From: Parachlamydiaceae bacterium
Lineage (GTDB): Bacteria; Chlamydiota; Chlamydiia; Chlamydiales; Parachlamydiaceae
Direction of reading: 5' to 3'
Length of the DNA: 42,412 bases
Assembly: GCA_013813265.1 (NCBI GenBank)
Contig: JACCRY010000043.1
Coordinates: 1-42,412 of the forward strand
The first letter of the stretch is position 1. Each line of letters begins with the position of its first letter. This document shows positions 1 to 8,673 of this stretch, one piece after another. The position numbers were made by a program, and so were the translations under genes. The notes under the pieces are model-generated. The model searched no databases, was not told where the DNA came from, and saw nothing but the letters and a program-made list of their open reading frames with translations.

Positions 1-121
1 GAAAGTTGCAGCTGATGCAATTCTTGACGACGTCGTAGCCATAGCTACGACAGAGGAGAGAAGTGCGTCAGATGCAACTTTTCAGCCAACTGAAGCATCT
101 TTCCAATTTTTTCACAGCCTC
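1..121. repeat. Palindromic MITE-like repeat, copy 1 (left end cut off)
   Basis: Positions 1-87 are nearly self-complementary: GAAAGTTGCA near the start pairs with TGCAACTTTTC near 73-83, and the centre GTCGTAGC-CATA-GCTACGAC (32-51) is a hairpin. Positions 1-87 match 42326-42412 with only two differences (positions 40 and 52). The right flank, ending TTTTTTCACAGCCTC at 121, is the inverse of the left flank of the other copy (42287-42325), so a full element would be about 160 bp with inverted ends GAGGCTGTGAAAAAATT. No ORF lies inside it. A non-autonomous transposable element or structural repeat is inferred. Confidence 0.75.
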
Positions 122-226
122 GCAGAGTCACAGAGCCCCGAGGAATCGTAGAGGAAGATACCCCCCTCTGACATTTTTTATAAAGAGAAATCTCTGAGCA
201 TCCTCTTCGCTCCCTGTGGCTCTGCG
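121..226. repeat. Inverted CGCAGAG/CACAGAG repeat
   Basis: CGCAGAGTCACAG at 121-133 faces CTGTGGCTCTGCG at 214-226, one mismatch over 13 bp, with a loosely matched purine-rich interior. The same word family recurs at 4374-4460 and, as CGCAAAG, at 4236-4285 and 23605-23655. No coding potential is seen. It lies between the terminal palindrome and the promoter of the export genes. Confidence 0.5.
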
Positions 227-285
227 TTAATTTTTGCAGGAACTTCCTATCTTTAAAAACTTACGAAGCGCTTGATTTTTCACCT

Positions 286-315
286 TTGTCATTTTAACTC
301 GATTTTGGCTATAAT
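286..315 (+). promoter_or_regulatory. Candidate sigma66/sigma70-type promoter of the polysaccharide export genes
   Basis: TTGTCA at 286-291 and TATAAT at 310-315 are separated by 18 bp, and lie about 55 bp before the start codon at 370. An AAGGA ribosome site precedes that ATG. Confidence 0.5.
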
Positions 316-369
316 CTAAACTCTCAAGCTTTATACTTCTCACATAGCTTCGTTTTTTAAGGATTTATC

Positions 370-1410
370 ATGTTTTGGCTGTTCATATTACTTTTCCCTA
401 TACTCACTGCGTGTTCTTCATCAAACCTCTGCGAATACCCTATAATGGGAGCAGATGAATTTGTCATTGATTCCTATAAAATAAGGCAGGGTAAGCTTGC
501 CATCTTGGAAATGGAAGGCATTGAAATTGAAGAGATGCCTTGTGGTGCAATGGATGAGTACAAAGACACAATTGCTGAAGATGATCTATTAAACATTGTT
601 ATCTACCACCCTTCTCGAAGGGACCTCATGGAAGCGATCCAATTTATTAATCATTCTGTTGGAGGATTTCGCGTCAAAGAAGGCAGTGTTAATTTACCTG
701 ATATTCCTCCTGTTTTTGTCGGAGGGCTAACCCTTGAAGAAGCCCGCGTAAAATTGCAACAACAGTTTCGCAGTCAAATGAGCGACATTGAAGTTTTTAT
801 CACATATCATGACAGACTGAAAAGTAAAGTCGAATTAACTGGGATGGTGACAACAGCTGCAATTCCCGTTGATGGAAAATTACGGCTTTATGAAACAATT
901 GCAACTGCGCGCATACCTCCTGATGCGAATCTATTCATGAGCTATGTCATGAGATGTGGAAGACCGTTGCCTATTGATCTACATCAATTGATCAACAAGG
1001 GGGACATGTGTCAAAATATCGTCATGCGCGGCGGGGATAAAATCTTTATCGCAAGTCCTAAAGATGGGCTTGCCATGGTCATGGGAGAAGTTTTTCGACA
1101 AGGGCCTATAGCGCTTCCCTACGGGTTCATCTCTTTGCGTGAAGCGCTTGTATCTGTTGGAGGAATTCCGTTCACAGGAGATAAACGGCACATTCAAGTG
1201 ATTCGAGGTAACCTACTTTGCCCAAAGATATATGATCTTTCTTGGGAACATATTGTTCATCTGCCAAACGACAGCCTCCTCATAATGCCCGGAGATACCA
1301 TATATGTCTCTGCGAAGCCGATTACTGAATGGAATCGATTTATTGAACAGCTGCTTCCGACGTCCATACTTTTCCATTCAGGACATCGGATGTACTCGGT
1401 ATTTGATTAA
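370..1410 (+). CDS. Wza/GumB-type polysaccharide export lipoprotein
   Basis: This 346-aa protein has a short hydrophobic signal ending in the lipobox LTAC (Cys15), so it is probably a lipoprotein. The middle (about residues 70-150: EDDLLNIVIY, then LTLEEARVKLQQQF) resembles the polysaccharide export domain of Wza/GumB. Later segments at about 155-180 and 235-300 (LTGMV...VDGKLRLYETIA; VMGEVFRQGPIALPYG) look like SLBB-type beta-grasp repeats, including a GDTIYV tail. By family knowledge it would form an outer-membrane channel for a capsule or exopolysaccharide. The partner co-polymerase starts 22 bp downstream, forming a likely operon. No glycosyltransferases are in the window, so the polymer is unknown. 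AAGGA lies 8-12 bp before the ATG. Confidence 0.8.
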   Translation: MFWLFILLFPILTACSSSNLCEYPIMGADEFVIDSYKIRQGKLAILEMEGIEIEEMPCGAMDEYKDTIAEDDLLNIVIYHPSRRDLMEAIQFINHSVGGFRVKEGSVNLPDIPPVFVGGLTLEEARVKLQQQFRSQMSDIEVFITYHDRLKSKVELTGMVTTAAIPVDGKLRLYETIATARIPPDANLFMSYVMRCGRPLPIDLHQLINKGDMCQNIVMRGGDKIFIASPKDGLAMVMGEVFRQGPIALPYGFISLREALVSVGGIPFTGDKRHIQVIRGNLLCPKIYDLSWEHIVHLPNDSLLIMPGDTIYVSAKPITEWNRFIEQLLPTSILFHSGHRMYSVFD

Positions 1411-1432
1411 CTAATAGGAGCATACTACGACA

Positions 1433-4036
1433 ATGGACCATCCTAAACCTACCGAAGAGACTTACTTATTCTCGCTATCAGATTTTAAGCACGTTATAAA
1501 AAAATGGAAAAAACCGATTGTTAAAGGTGCTTTAATTTGTGCAGCCTTATCAGCATCTTTCACTCTTTTGCGGCCTTTAAATTACACCTCTGAAGCTACT
1601 TTCTACGAAAAACCTAAAAATAACGGCACGGGTTCCAATAAAAGTGCCGCATTACTTTTGTTTGGAGAAGAACAGGAAAATTCAGCTGTAGTGCTGTTGA
1701 AGTCCAGAAAAATTTTGGAAGCAGCCATCGTTAACCTTAACCTTCAAGCGACGATCAAGCCCTATTCCATATTACCCGACCTGGTTGTGAAAGCATTTGA
1801 ACGCTTAAATTATGTCAGAAAAAATCTCATTGTTGAAGCAGCTTATTTAAGAAGGAGCCCATACCCGGCAATTCAAGATCCTGAACCTGTAATTGGCGCT
1901 GTTGAAGTAAACTACAATGGCGAAATCCCTCTTTACTTCGATTTATATTTCACATCAAATGACACCTTCATAATCAGCAACTTCTTTGATGAAACCCCTT
2001 TTGAAGGGATGTTAGGAAAACCTTTCACTACAGGGAATGCTGAATTTACGCTTGTGGCACCCCAGGCTACCCCTCTCAAGTCTAAGCACTATGTCCTGAC
2101 TCTAAAGCCCCTGCGCGAACTTGCAGAAAAGCTAGAAAATAACTTAAAGGTAGTGTCTGATTACAAAGACAAAGCATTCATATCTCTGACCCTAAACTAC
2201 CCTTCACGAGAAGGCTCAAGCAGGCTTCTTAATGCCATAATGAAAGCTTACCGGGATCACCTTTTATACGAGCATCATGAAGTCGTTGCAAGCCAGGTAG
2301 ACTATCTAAAACAACGTCGTCAGACAATGGATGATCAGCTTGCAGCTTTGATGCATAATCATGGTGAACAAATTTCTGCCCACGCAGGCAGTCTCGATCT
2401 TTTAGTAGCGACCCAGCAGAACTTACAAAAAAGATTATTAACCATCGATCTTGAAATTAAGCATATACAACAGGCACTGGACGAAGGATCCTATTTACAG
2501 ATGCATTACTCTTCTGATAGCGACTCCCCCTTAATCCATCAAACATTAGCCGAAATCAGACGCTTTCGTCAGCAATGTGACTCTCTTGTATGCTTAATGA
2601 AAGACTCGGAAAAACCCATTAATCTCCATTTAATAGCTCAAGAAGCTTCAATGAAGGAATTTCAAGGGATCGATCTCGAAACTGCCAACACTCTTTATAT
2701 ATCTTATTGCCGAGAGTTACAGGAAACCGAAGCTAGTGCAATTCAAAATCAGTTTATTATTGATAAGGTTCAACAACCGAACTTTGAGCTTAGTTCCCTA
2801 TCAACTGTTTTGACAGACCCGGTTAGTTGTGAAATTGTTAAAAAAGCAGGAACTCTTTCTCTAACTATCAAAGACCAAGATAATCGAACACACCGAGAAA
2901 TTGAAAGATTGAGTCAAGATTTAGAAGTCCAACGATCTTTTTTAACCCTCCATTTACAGCAGATTGTCGAACTTTTAAAACTTCGCGTTGAACTGCTTCG
3001 AGCTAAAGTGCATGCTATTCAATTGGCGACACATGAGCTCCTGCAAAAAAAAATTTCCATTCAAGAGACGTATGTCCTTAACTATGCTGTTTCCAGGTTA
3101 ACCAGCCTAAAACATGAACAGGCCTTAATCAATCAACAAAAGCAAACGCTTCAACTAGAATTTGATAAACTTCCAGAGCAATGGGCATCAGAAAAGTTGA
3201 TCAATCTTTACCTAAAAACTGATGGATCGCTCATGGAACACATAGGCAGTTTAATCGAATCAAAAAACATCGCAGATCACCTAGAAATGTCACTTTCTGC
3301 CCCTTTTGACTTTGCGACACCTCCACTACATCCAAAATCCCCAGCCCTGCTCATTTACGCTCTTGTAGGAGCTCTATTAGGAGCTTTAGCTGTCACATTA
3401 TTTGCCGTAATACATTCGATTAATAATGGTGTAGATGCAACAGCAAGCAATCTATCTTTAATTGGAAAGCATGTAGCAGGAACACTATCAGATAGCTCTA
3501 CGGAGGGTTTAGAGACATTACGCCGTCTAATGGCAGAGCTGTGCACTACAGAACCCCTTCAAACAGCGCAGGGGCAATCTTTGCTACTGCTTGAAAACCA
3601 CGGGCCTAATTATGCTCCTCCGTTTGCCACACTACTGAGCAAGCGAAATTTAAAAGTTCTTCTTATGGCTATTTCCTCTGAAGATAACCTTGATCTAAAA
3701 ACTGAAAAAAAAGGACTTTTAGACTATCTTGAAGGCACCTCGAAAGAGCCATTGGTTATTAAGGGGGAAACTTTCGATCAAATTCACTTTGGCGGGACAA
3801 CACCCTATTGCAATGAGCTACTTGAATCCTCTGCGTTCCAAAGTCTTTTAGAGGATCTTCGAAGGAAATATGATTGGATCGTTGCGATTAGCCAAGCGCC
3901 TCTTCTTAGCAGCGAAGCTGAGACAGCTGTTACACTCTTTGATGGTGCCGCTATCACATTGAAAGATGAGAAACTTCATGATTTAAATCATTATTTCCAC
4001 TTGCCTAAGAAGATTTCCTTTCTCTTTGATTTGTAG
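1433..4036 (+). CDS. Wzc/GumC-type polysaccharide co-polymerase with degenerate kinase domain
   Basis: The 867-aa protein has the Wzz/Wzc plan: cytoplasmic N-terminus, a first membrane segment at about residues 33-50, a long periplasmic part with helical stretches (about 270-620), a second membrane segment at about 636-662 with SPALLIYALVGALLGALAVT, and a roughly 200-residue cytoplasmic tail. In bacterial tyrosine kinases that tail carries Walker A, A' and B. Here the A position reads ENHGPNYAPPFATLL without GxGK[ST], the A' position reads VLLMAISSED without the usual DxD, and the B position reads YDWIVAISQAP without the usual Asp. There is no C-terminal tyrosine cluster. I infer a non-catalytic kinase-like domain that may still regulate chain length. 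It follows the Wza-like gene in one operon. Confidence 0.8.
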   Translation: MDHPKPTEETYLFSLSDFKHVIKKWKKPIVKGALICAALSASFTLLRPLNYTSEATFYEKPKNNGTGSNKSAALLLFGEEQENSAVVLLKSRKILEAAIVNLNLQATIKPYSILPDLVVKAFERLNYVRKNLIVEAAYLRRSPYPAIQDPEPVIGAVEVNYNGEIPLYFDLYFTSNDTFIISNFFDETPFEGMLGKPFTTGNAEFTLVAPQATPLKSKHYVLTLKPLRELAEKLENNLKVVSDYKDKAFISLTLNYPSREGSSRLLNAIMKAYRDHLLYEHHEVVASQVDYLKQRRQTMDDQLAALMHNHGEQISAHAGSLDLLVATQQNLQKRLLTIDLEIKHIQQALDEGSYLQMHYSSDSDSPLIHQTLAEIRRFRQQCDSLVCLMKDSEKPINLHLIAQEASMKEFQGIDLETANTLYISYCRELQETEASAIQNQFIIDKVQQPNFELSSLSTVLTDPVSCEIVKKAGTLSLTIKDQDNRTHREIERLSQDLEVQRSFLTLHLQQIVELLKLRVELLRAKVHAIQLATHELLQKKISIQETYVLNYAVSRLTSLKHEQALINQQKQTLQLEFDKLPEQWASEKLINLYLKTDGSLMEHIGSLIESKNIADHLEMSLSAPFDFATPPLHPKSPALLIYALVGALLGALAVTLFAVIHSINNGVDATASNLSLIGKHVAGTLSDSSTEGLETLRRLMAELCTTEPLQTAQGQSLLLLENHGPNYAPPFATLLSKRNLKVLLMAISSEDNLDLKTEKKGLLDYLEGTSKEPLVIKGETFDQIHFGGTTPYCNELLESSAFQSLLEDLRRKYDWIVAISQAPLLSSEAETAVTLFDGAAITLKDEKLHDLNHYFHLPKKISFLFDL

Positions 4037-4235
4037 TTGTGGAAGCATAATTCCAAGAGGAACTCTTAAGGTACAAAAACTCAAAGAGAATATAGTAGGC
4101 AATTTTTACGCAGAACACAGACTCGGTTTTGTGGATTTTTCTCTAGTTTGACATGTGTAATTTGGCGAATACGTAAGCGTCAATAATACGCTTCAAAAGC
4201 TTTATGCAAACCTAACGAAACAGTCGTACTAGATT

Positions 4236-4285
4236 AATTTTTTAACGCAAAGAAACAGCAAAAGAGCGCAAAGGGCGCAAAGAAA
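4236..4285. repeat. CGCAAAG dispersed repeat, copy A
   Basis: The stretch holds TTTTTTAACGCAAAGAA and AGCGCAAAGGGCGCAAAGAA. The reverse complement of 23605-23655 has nearly the same sequence, so two inverted copies lie about 19 kb apart. Similar CGCAAAG/CGCAGAG repeats are, from memory, scattered between genes in many unrelated prokaryotes. Confidence 0.65.
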
Positions 4286-4373
4286 AAACCTTGTCATAAG
4301 TCCAAGCCTTATGACGATAATAATGCAGTAGCTATTGATTTTTTTCTGCTAAATCCCCAAAGCCGAAACAGTA

Positions 4374-4437
4374 CGCAGAGGAAGCGAGGCTCTTAGCATC
4401 TTTTATGTGATCTTAAAATCTCCGCGCTTCCTCTGCG
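4374..4437. repeat. Inverted repeat CGCAGAGGAAGCG
   Basis: CGCAGAGGAAGCG (4374-4386) and CGCTTCCTCTGCG (4425-4437) are perfect 13-bp arms around a 38-bp spacer. It lies just beyond the stop of the minus-strand lpxG gene. There is no clear T-run, so it is listed as a repeat; a role in ending transcription is possible. Confidence 0.55.
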
Positions 4438-4505
4438 TTCTCTGTGGCTCTGGGGTAAATTAATTAGTACCCTCTCTCTTTGCGTTTTTTTTGAATCCGT
4501 TAAGC

Positions 4506-5489
4506 CTACTCCAAGGTCAAGACCAGAAGCTCCGGGATCGCAAACCAACGAAAAGAAAAGCAGCTTCCAATCCCCCGATTCACATATATACACCTACCTT
4601 CATCATGAATGAGGCCCCTTTTAAACCGCTCATTTTCCATCAGAGTGAATTTTCTCCACATCCAAGGAAGGTTTACTTGCCCACCATGCGTATGCCCACA
4701 TAGAACAATTTCTCCAGGATAATCCTGAAGTAAAGGCAGACCATCCGGATTATGTAAAAGAATCAGACCGGGAAAGCCTTTGTCATATCCCTGAAAAGTT
4801 TTTTCTGGATCCATCTTCCCCAGAGTATATTCTCCAAGTCCGCAAATATTAAGATAACTCTCCTTAACTTTGATTTTCCGATGCGAATTGTCAAGAATCT
4901 TGAAAGGAGTTTTTTGTAAAAGAGCTATTAATGTCTCATTGGTCTGAACGGATCGAGCCTGCGGCGTAACTTTTTTAGCTAAAGTCACTGTTTTTAATAA
5001 TCGATCAAATCCTCGTTTTATAAGCGAACGATTTTCTTCTTCCGGCAAGAGATCATATTCTCCCTTATCATTAATCGAGACGTATTGCGCATAGTCGTGA
5101 TTTCCGAAAATTGCATAACAACCATAATGAGCCTCAAGGCCATTTAAGAAAGCTTGAAGGCGCCCCCTATCTTCCTTACTAAGGTGCGAATAACACAGGA
5201 AATCACCTGTAAAAACAAGTAGGTCAGGATCAGCCGCCTTAATTTTGCGTGCCAGCTTTCTCAAAAAACGATTAGATACAGATTGTTGAAGATGTAGATC
5301 ACTAAACTGCACAATTTTCAATCCCTTCAAGGATTCAGGAAGTTGATCTAAGCCTATTCTATGGCGAGAAACTTGCAACAGATTCGGCTCGATAAAACGT
5401 GGCCAGATTCCAATAATAGACACCACGCACCAGATATCCCAAAGGAACTCTGTCAGGTGAAATGTTTGATTTTTTTGGGGTTTACTCAT
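4506..5489 (-). CDS. lpxG: Calcineurin-like metallophosphoesterase, probable LpxG (UDP-2,3-diacylglucosamine hydrolase)
   Basis: The 327-aa protein shows the metallophosphoesterase motif series in order: SDLH at about residues 63-66, TGDF at about 94-97, GNHDY at about 128-132, and GHTHGGQ at about 264-270. A hydrophobic, probably membrane-associated N-terminus (about 13-30) precedes the domain, as in YaeI/YkuE proteins. In Chlamydia trachomatis the protein CT461 of this family and size was shown to be LpxG, which makes lipid X from UDP-2,3-diacylglucosamine in lipid A synthesis. The SWIB gene just upstream on the same strand matches CT460 next to CT461, which supports orthology over a generic phosphoesterase. 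Identity with LpxG is therefore by family plus gene order. Confidence 0.8.
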   Translation of the reverse strand: MSKPQKNQTFHLTEFLWDIWCVVSIIGIWPRFIEPNLLQVSRHRIGLDQLPESLKGLKIVQFSDLHLQQSVSNRFLRKLARKIKAADPDLLVFTGDFLCYSHLSKEDRGRLQAFLNGLEAHYGCYAIFGNHDYAQYVSINDKGEYDLLPEEENRSLIKRGFDRLLKTVTLAKKVTPQARSVQTNETLIALLQKTPFKILDNSHRKIKVKESYLNICGLGEYTLGKMDPEKTFQGYDKGFPGLILLHNPDGLPLLQDYPGEIVLCGHTHGGQVNLPWMWRKFTLMENERFKRGLIHDEGRCIYVNRGIGSCFSFRWFAIPELLVLTLE

Positions 5490-5539
5490 TCTACTACGTC
5501 AGACTTTGGACAAAATTTGCTAACGAAAGTGTACTATAC

Positions 5540-5576
5540 CCTCTCTAATCTGACACTATGCGTCAGATTAGAGAGG
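5540..5576. other. Perfect 15-bp stem-loop between SWIB gene and lpxG
   Basis: CCTCTCTAATCTGAC (5540-5554) and GTCAGATTAGAGAGG (5562-5576) pair perfectly around a 7-nt loop. On the minus strand it follows the SWIB stop and precedes lpxG by about 50 nt. There is no T-run after it, so a simple intrinsic terminator is unlikely. It could be an mRNA processing or stability element, or a repeat. Confidence 0.6.
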
Positions 5577-5605
5577 ATGATCGAAAGCTAATTACCGATA
5601 GAATT

Positions 5606-5905
5606 CTAGTGTGCAGAGGCAGAAGCTTTAGCTGTATCTGCTGACAAATGAGAAGCAACTTTGCCAGTCATTTTAAACATATCGATGGGTTCTGCAGAGC
5701 CAAGAACTTTTGAAAGTTTTGCATCTGGATTGATATTGCGTTTGGTTTTGGCATCTTGAAGTTTATGCTTTTTGATGTAATCCCAAAGTTTCTTTGTAAC
5801 TTCTGTACGTGGCATTGGTCCTGCACCAACGATTTCTGCAAGCGCAGCACTGACTTGGACGGGCTTCATAAAAGCTGACGTCTTTTTTTCTTGTTCTTTA
5901 GGCAT
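5606..5905 (-). CDS. SWIB/MDM2-domain protein
   Basis: The 99-aa protein begins with a short basic, polar stretch (MPKEQEKK) and then has a SWIB/MDM2 fold: FMKPVQVSAALAEIVGAG, then KLWDYIKKHKLQDAKTKRNI, ending in FKMTGKVASHL. SWIB domains are typical of eukaryotic chromatin remodelling proteins, and among bacteria they are best known from chlamydiae (CT460, plus a fusion to topoisomerase I). The exact role is unsettled; a link to chromatin or DNA in the bacterium or host has been proposed. The ORF is open further upstream, but AAGGAG lies best spaced before the second of two adjacent ATGs, giving a start at 5905. The next gene on this strand is lpxG, the same order as in Chlamydia trachomatis. 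Confidence 0.85.
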   Translation of the reverse strand: MPKEQEKKTSAFMKPVQVSAALAEIVGAGPMPRTEVTKKLWDYIKKHKLQDAKTKRNINPDAKLSKVLGSAEPIDMFKMTGKVASHLSADTAKASASAH

Positions 5906-6086
5906 CATTCTCTCCTTCATAGTTTTGGATGCAGCTCCACAATGTAGAGTTAGCATACCCTCTTTAAGCTCTTTCTTGTAGCGTTGTTTGTATTTTCAAG
6001 TCAAAACAATTTGCACTTTTAGCAAAAACACATTTATTTTTACCGATTTTATCACCTAAATCCCTCATTTTTGGGCAAAATACGCG

Positions 6087-6252
6087 CTAGTACACCATTT
6101 TATTTAAATTGTGGGGTTGGGCTGCGTCAAAGCCCCGGGGTTGTAACAAAAAAAATGGGTTCATATGCCCATATTAACCCATTTTTTTTGTTGCAACCAC
6201 GGGAATTTTCACGTAAGCCCAACCCTACAATTTAAATGAAATGGTGTACTAG
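6087..6252. mobile_element. 166-bp palindromic MITE-like element
   Basis: The ends are 37-bp inverted repeats (6087-6123 and 6216-6252, two mismatches) beginning CTAGTACACCATTT. The inside continues as one long palindrome with a core TTG(T/C)AACAAAAAAAATGGGTT facing its complement around 6141-6197. No ORF fits inside. It ends about 10 bp before the promoter of the UGP3-like gene. A miniature transposable element is inferred; no second copy was found in this window. Confidence 0.65.
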
Positions 6253-6261
6253 TCTTAGCTA

Positions 6262-6289
6262 TTGATTTCTTCAGGATTCTCCATATAAT
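6262..6289 (+). promoter_or_regulatory. Candidate promoter of the UGP3-like gene
   Basis: TTGATT (6262-6267), a 16-bp spacer and TATAAT (6284-6289) precede the ATG at 6312. An AAGGA ribosome site follows. The palindromic element ends at 6252, just upstream. Confidence 0.5.
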
Positions 6290-6311
6290 TAAAATAAAGT
6301 AAGGATTTATC

Positions 6312-8513
6312 ATGATCCAAAAGAATTTTAAAAACTCATTAATTGAAGATAAACTGGCAGCCATCGAGCCTTTTGTAGAAAAAATCATTAAAGCCAAAAC
6401 GATTGATGAAAAATTACAATTAGCTTCTTTAAATGCTTCTGTAGCCCTTTTTTTAAGTCAAAACCCAGATTTTAAAGCTCTGATGGAGAAATTAGATCAG
6501 AAGACAACTTTGGTCATCAAAGTCCTTCTGGCACTTGGGCAAGGAACATCTTTGTTTAAGCAGATAGGTATAGTCGATAGCAAAGTAGATTCCCTAAAAC
6601 ATCTTTTAAAGCCCTTCCTTGACGTGGAACATCACTATGCTTTTATGGGTGGACTTGCAGGTTACTATCATGAAGTCATAAAACTGATCGAAAAAAATCA
6701 AAAGCCCCTCATTTTTAATAGCACCTCTAAATTAACACCCATTCCCTCATTAAAAAAGCCTCCTGGATTAGACCTTTCGGTTGAAAATAAACAAACTTTA
6801 TTAGCTCTCAGAATGGGCATCGAAAGCTTGCCTTGTATAGCAGAAATCTGTCCTATAGGTGGCGCAGGAGACCGTTTAAACCTAAAAGATGAAATTACGC
6901 AGGAGCCTCTTCCTGCAGCAATTCTTCACATGGGAGGTTTTTCGCTCTTGGAGGGACTCATTCGCGATCTGCAAGCTCAAGAATATCTCTATTGGAAAAT
7001 CTATGATAAACAGTTGATAATCCCGCTTGCCATGATGACGTCGGATGAAAAAGATAATGACGCCCAAATCTCTTCGGTTTTCCAAAAAAATACCTATTTT
7101 GGTCGCACTCAGGAAAGCTTTCGACGTTTTATACAACCGTTAGTGCCCTTGATCACCGAAAATGGAGACTTTGCGGTTTCAAAACCGCTGGAAGTAAGGC
7201 TCAAACCTGGTGGTCACGGAATGCTTTGGAAACTTGCTATCGAAAATGGAATTTTTGAATGGTTTAGATTCCTAGGAAAAGAAAAAATGGCGATCCGGCA
7301 GATTAATAACCCTATAGCAGCCATAGACATGGCGCTGTTAGCATTTCTAGGTTTAGGCTGTGCTCACCATAAATCTTTTGGATTTCTTTCGTGTGAGCGT
7401 TTGCCAGATACTGCAGAAGGAATGCTAGTGCTCCGTGAAAGTAAAACAGAAACTGGATTTAGTTACTCCATCTCAAACATCGAATACACAGATATTAAGA
7501 ATATTGAAAAATCTTCAAGTCATGTGGAAGAAAGTTATTCTAAATTTCCCGCCAACACAAATATTCTATTTGCTGATTTAAATACCATGGAGACCCTTAT
7601 CAAGAAGCTTCCTCTCCCGGGTATACTCATTAACATGAAAAGCAAAGTTTCTCACCTAAATGAAGAAGGTGAACTTAACGAGGTTTATGCAGGCCGTCTG
7701 GAATGTATGATGCAAAATATTTCCGACATTTTAATTGATCAATTTCCTACAAAGCTTAACGATGATGAAGCTAATGAAAAGTTGCAATGTTTTGTTGCGT
7801 ATGGTGAAAGGCAAAAGACGATTTCTGTAACAAAAAATCCGTTTATTGAAGGAAAGCCTATTGCAGAGACCCCGGAAGGTTGTTTTTATGACCAGATTTT
7901 GAATTGCCGAAAACTACTTGTCGATCGATGCAAAATGAAATTACCAGGCTTAATCTCTCCGGAGGAGTTTGTAGTACAAGGACCGCCCTTTATTGTGCGC
8001 TACCATCCAGCTTTGGGTCCTATGTATCATGTCATAGCCCAAAAAATAAAAGGCGGAACTTTAAAGCCTAAGTGCGAACTGATTCTAGAAATTTCAGAGT
8101 TAAAGATAGAAGAGCTGAACCTTGACGGAAGCCTGCAGATTTTTGCCAAGGATATCCTAGGACATCATGACGATAAAGGGGTCATACATTATAGCAAACA
8201 AAATGGGAAGTGCGAATTAATGAACGTTAAGGTCGTCAATCGCGGTATCAACTGGGAAGCTAAAAATAGTTTTTGGGAAGACAAAATTTCCTATCAAGAA
8301 AAACTTGAGATCATTCTAAACGAAAATGCAGAATTTTTTGCATGCGACGTAACCTTTGAAGGCGGTCAAAGGATTGAAGTTCCTGCGGGGGAACGGATGG
8401 AAATCACGATGGAAAATGGAAGTGTTACGCGCCGAACTCGCAAGATTTCAGAACCTACTTGGTTTTGGAACTATGAGTTCGACCAAAACAATGCTGTTTT
8501 GGTCACTCGGTAA
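6312..8513 (+). CDS. UDP-sugar pyrophosphorylase resembling plant plastid UGP3
   Basis: The 733-aa protein has the nucleotide-binding signature CPIGGAGDRL at about residues 179-188 in place of the GGLGTRL-type loop, then LLEGLIRDLQAQEYLYWKIY (about 215-234), PLVPLITENGDF, and RLKPGGHGMLWKLA (about 298-311). Later come FPANTNILFADL and GRLECMMQNI, and a C-terminal beta-helix-like part with VNRGINW and GNAEF-like motifs. From memory these blocks, in this order, closely resemble Arabidopsis UGP3, the plastid UTP-glucose-1-phosphate uridylyltransferase that feeds sulfolipid synthesis. The reaction would be UTP plus glucose-1-phosphate giving UDP-glucose, but the substrate sugar here is inferred. 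It stands alone with its own promoter. It is much longer than bacterial GalU (about 300 aa). Confidence 0.75.
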   Translation: MIQKNFKNSLIEDKLAAIEPFVEKIIKAKTIDEKLQLASLNASVALFLSQNPDFKALMEKLDQKTTLVIKVLLALGQGTSLFKQIGIVDSKVDSLKHLLKPFLDVEHHYAFMGGLAGYYHEVIKLIEKNQKPLIFNSTSKLTPIPSLKKPPGLDLSVENKQTLLALRMGIESLPCIAEICPIGGAGDRLNLKDEITQEPLPAAILHMGGFSLLEGLIRDLQAQEYLYWKIYDKQLIIPLAMMTSDEKDNDAQISSVFQKNTYFGRTQESFRRFIQPLVPLITENGDFAVSKPLEVRLKPGGHGMLWKLAIENGIFEWFRFLGKEKMAIRQINNPIAAIDMALLAFLGLGCAHHKSFGFLSCERLPDTAEGMLVLRESKTETGFSYSISNIEYTDIKNIEKSSSHVEESYSKFPANTNILFADLNTMETLIKKLPLPGILINMKSKVSHLNEEGELNEVYAGRLECMMQNISDILIDQFPTKLNDDEANEKLQCFVAYGERQKTISVTKNPFIEGKPIAETPEGCFYDQILNCRKLLVDRCKMKLPGLISPEEFVVQGPPFIVRYHPALGPMYHVIAQKIKGGTLKPKCELILEISELKIEELNLDGSLQIFAKDILGHHDDKGVIHYSKQNGKCELMNVKVVNRGINWEAKNSFWEDKISYQEKLEIILNENAEFFACDVTFEGGQRIEVPAGERMEITMENGSVTRRTRKISEPTWFWNYEFDQNNAVLVTR

Positions 8514-8673
8514 AATGATCGGCAGGTGCTGATCCCTCAAATGGACAGGTGGGCATTACTCCAGAGTCTAGCGACATCAATCACTTCTGACACGAACACC
8601 CTCGACAAATTAAGAACGAAACAAAACGAAGACAAGTCTTTCACTCCAAATTATTTTTTTTATTATAATTATA

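Larger units (their letters stand above)
4037..4505. other. Intergenic repeat region, no gene seen
   Basis: This 469-bp gap separates the plus-strand export genes from the end of the minus-strand lpxG gene. It holds a CGCAAAG-type repeat (4236-4285), a 13-bp perfect inverted repeat (4374-4386 with 4425-4437), and CTCTGTGGCTCTG at 4439-4451. No ORF with a ribosome site was found. Confidence 0.6.
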
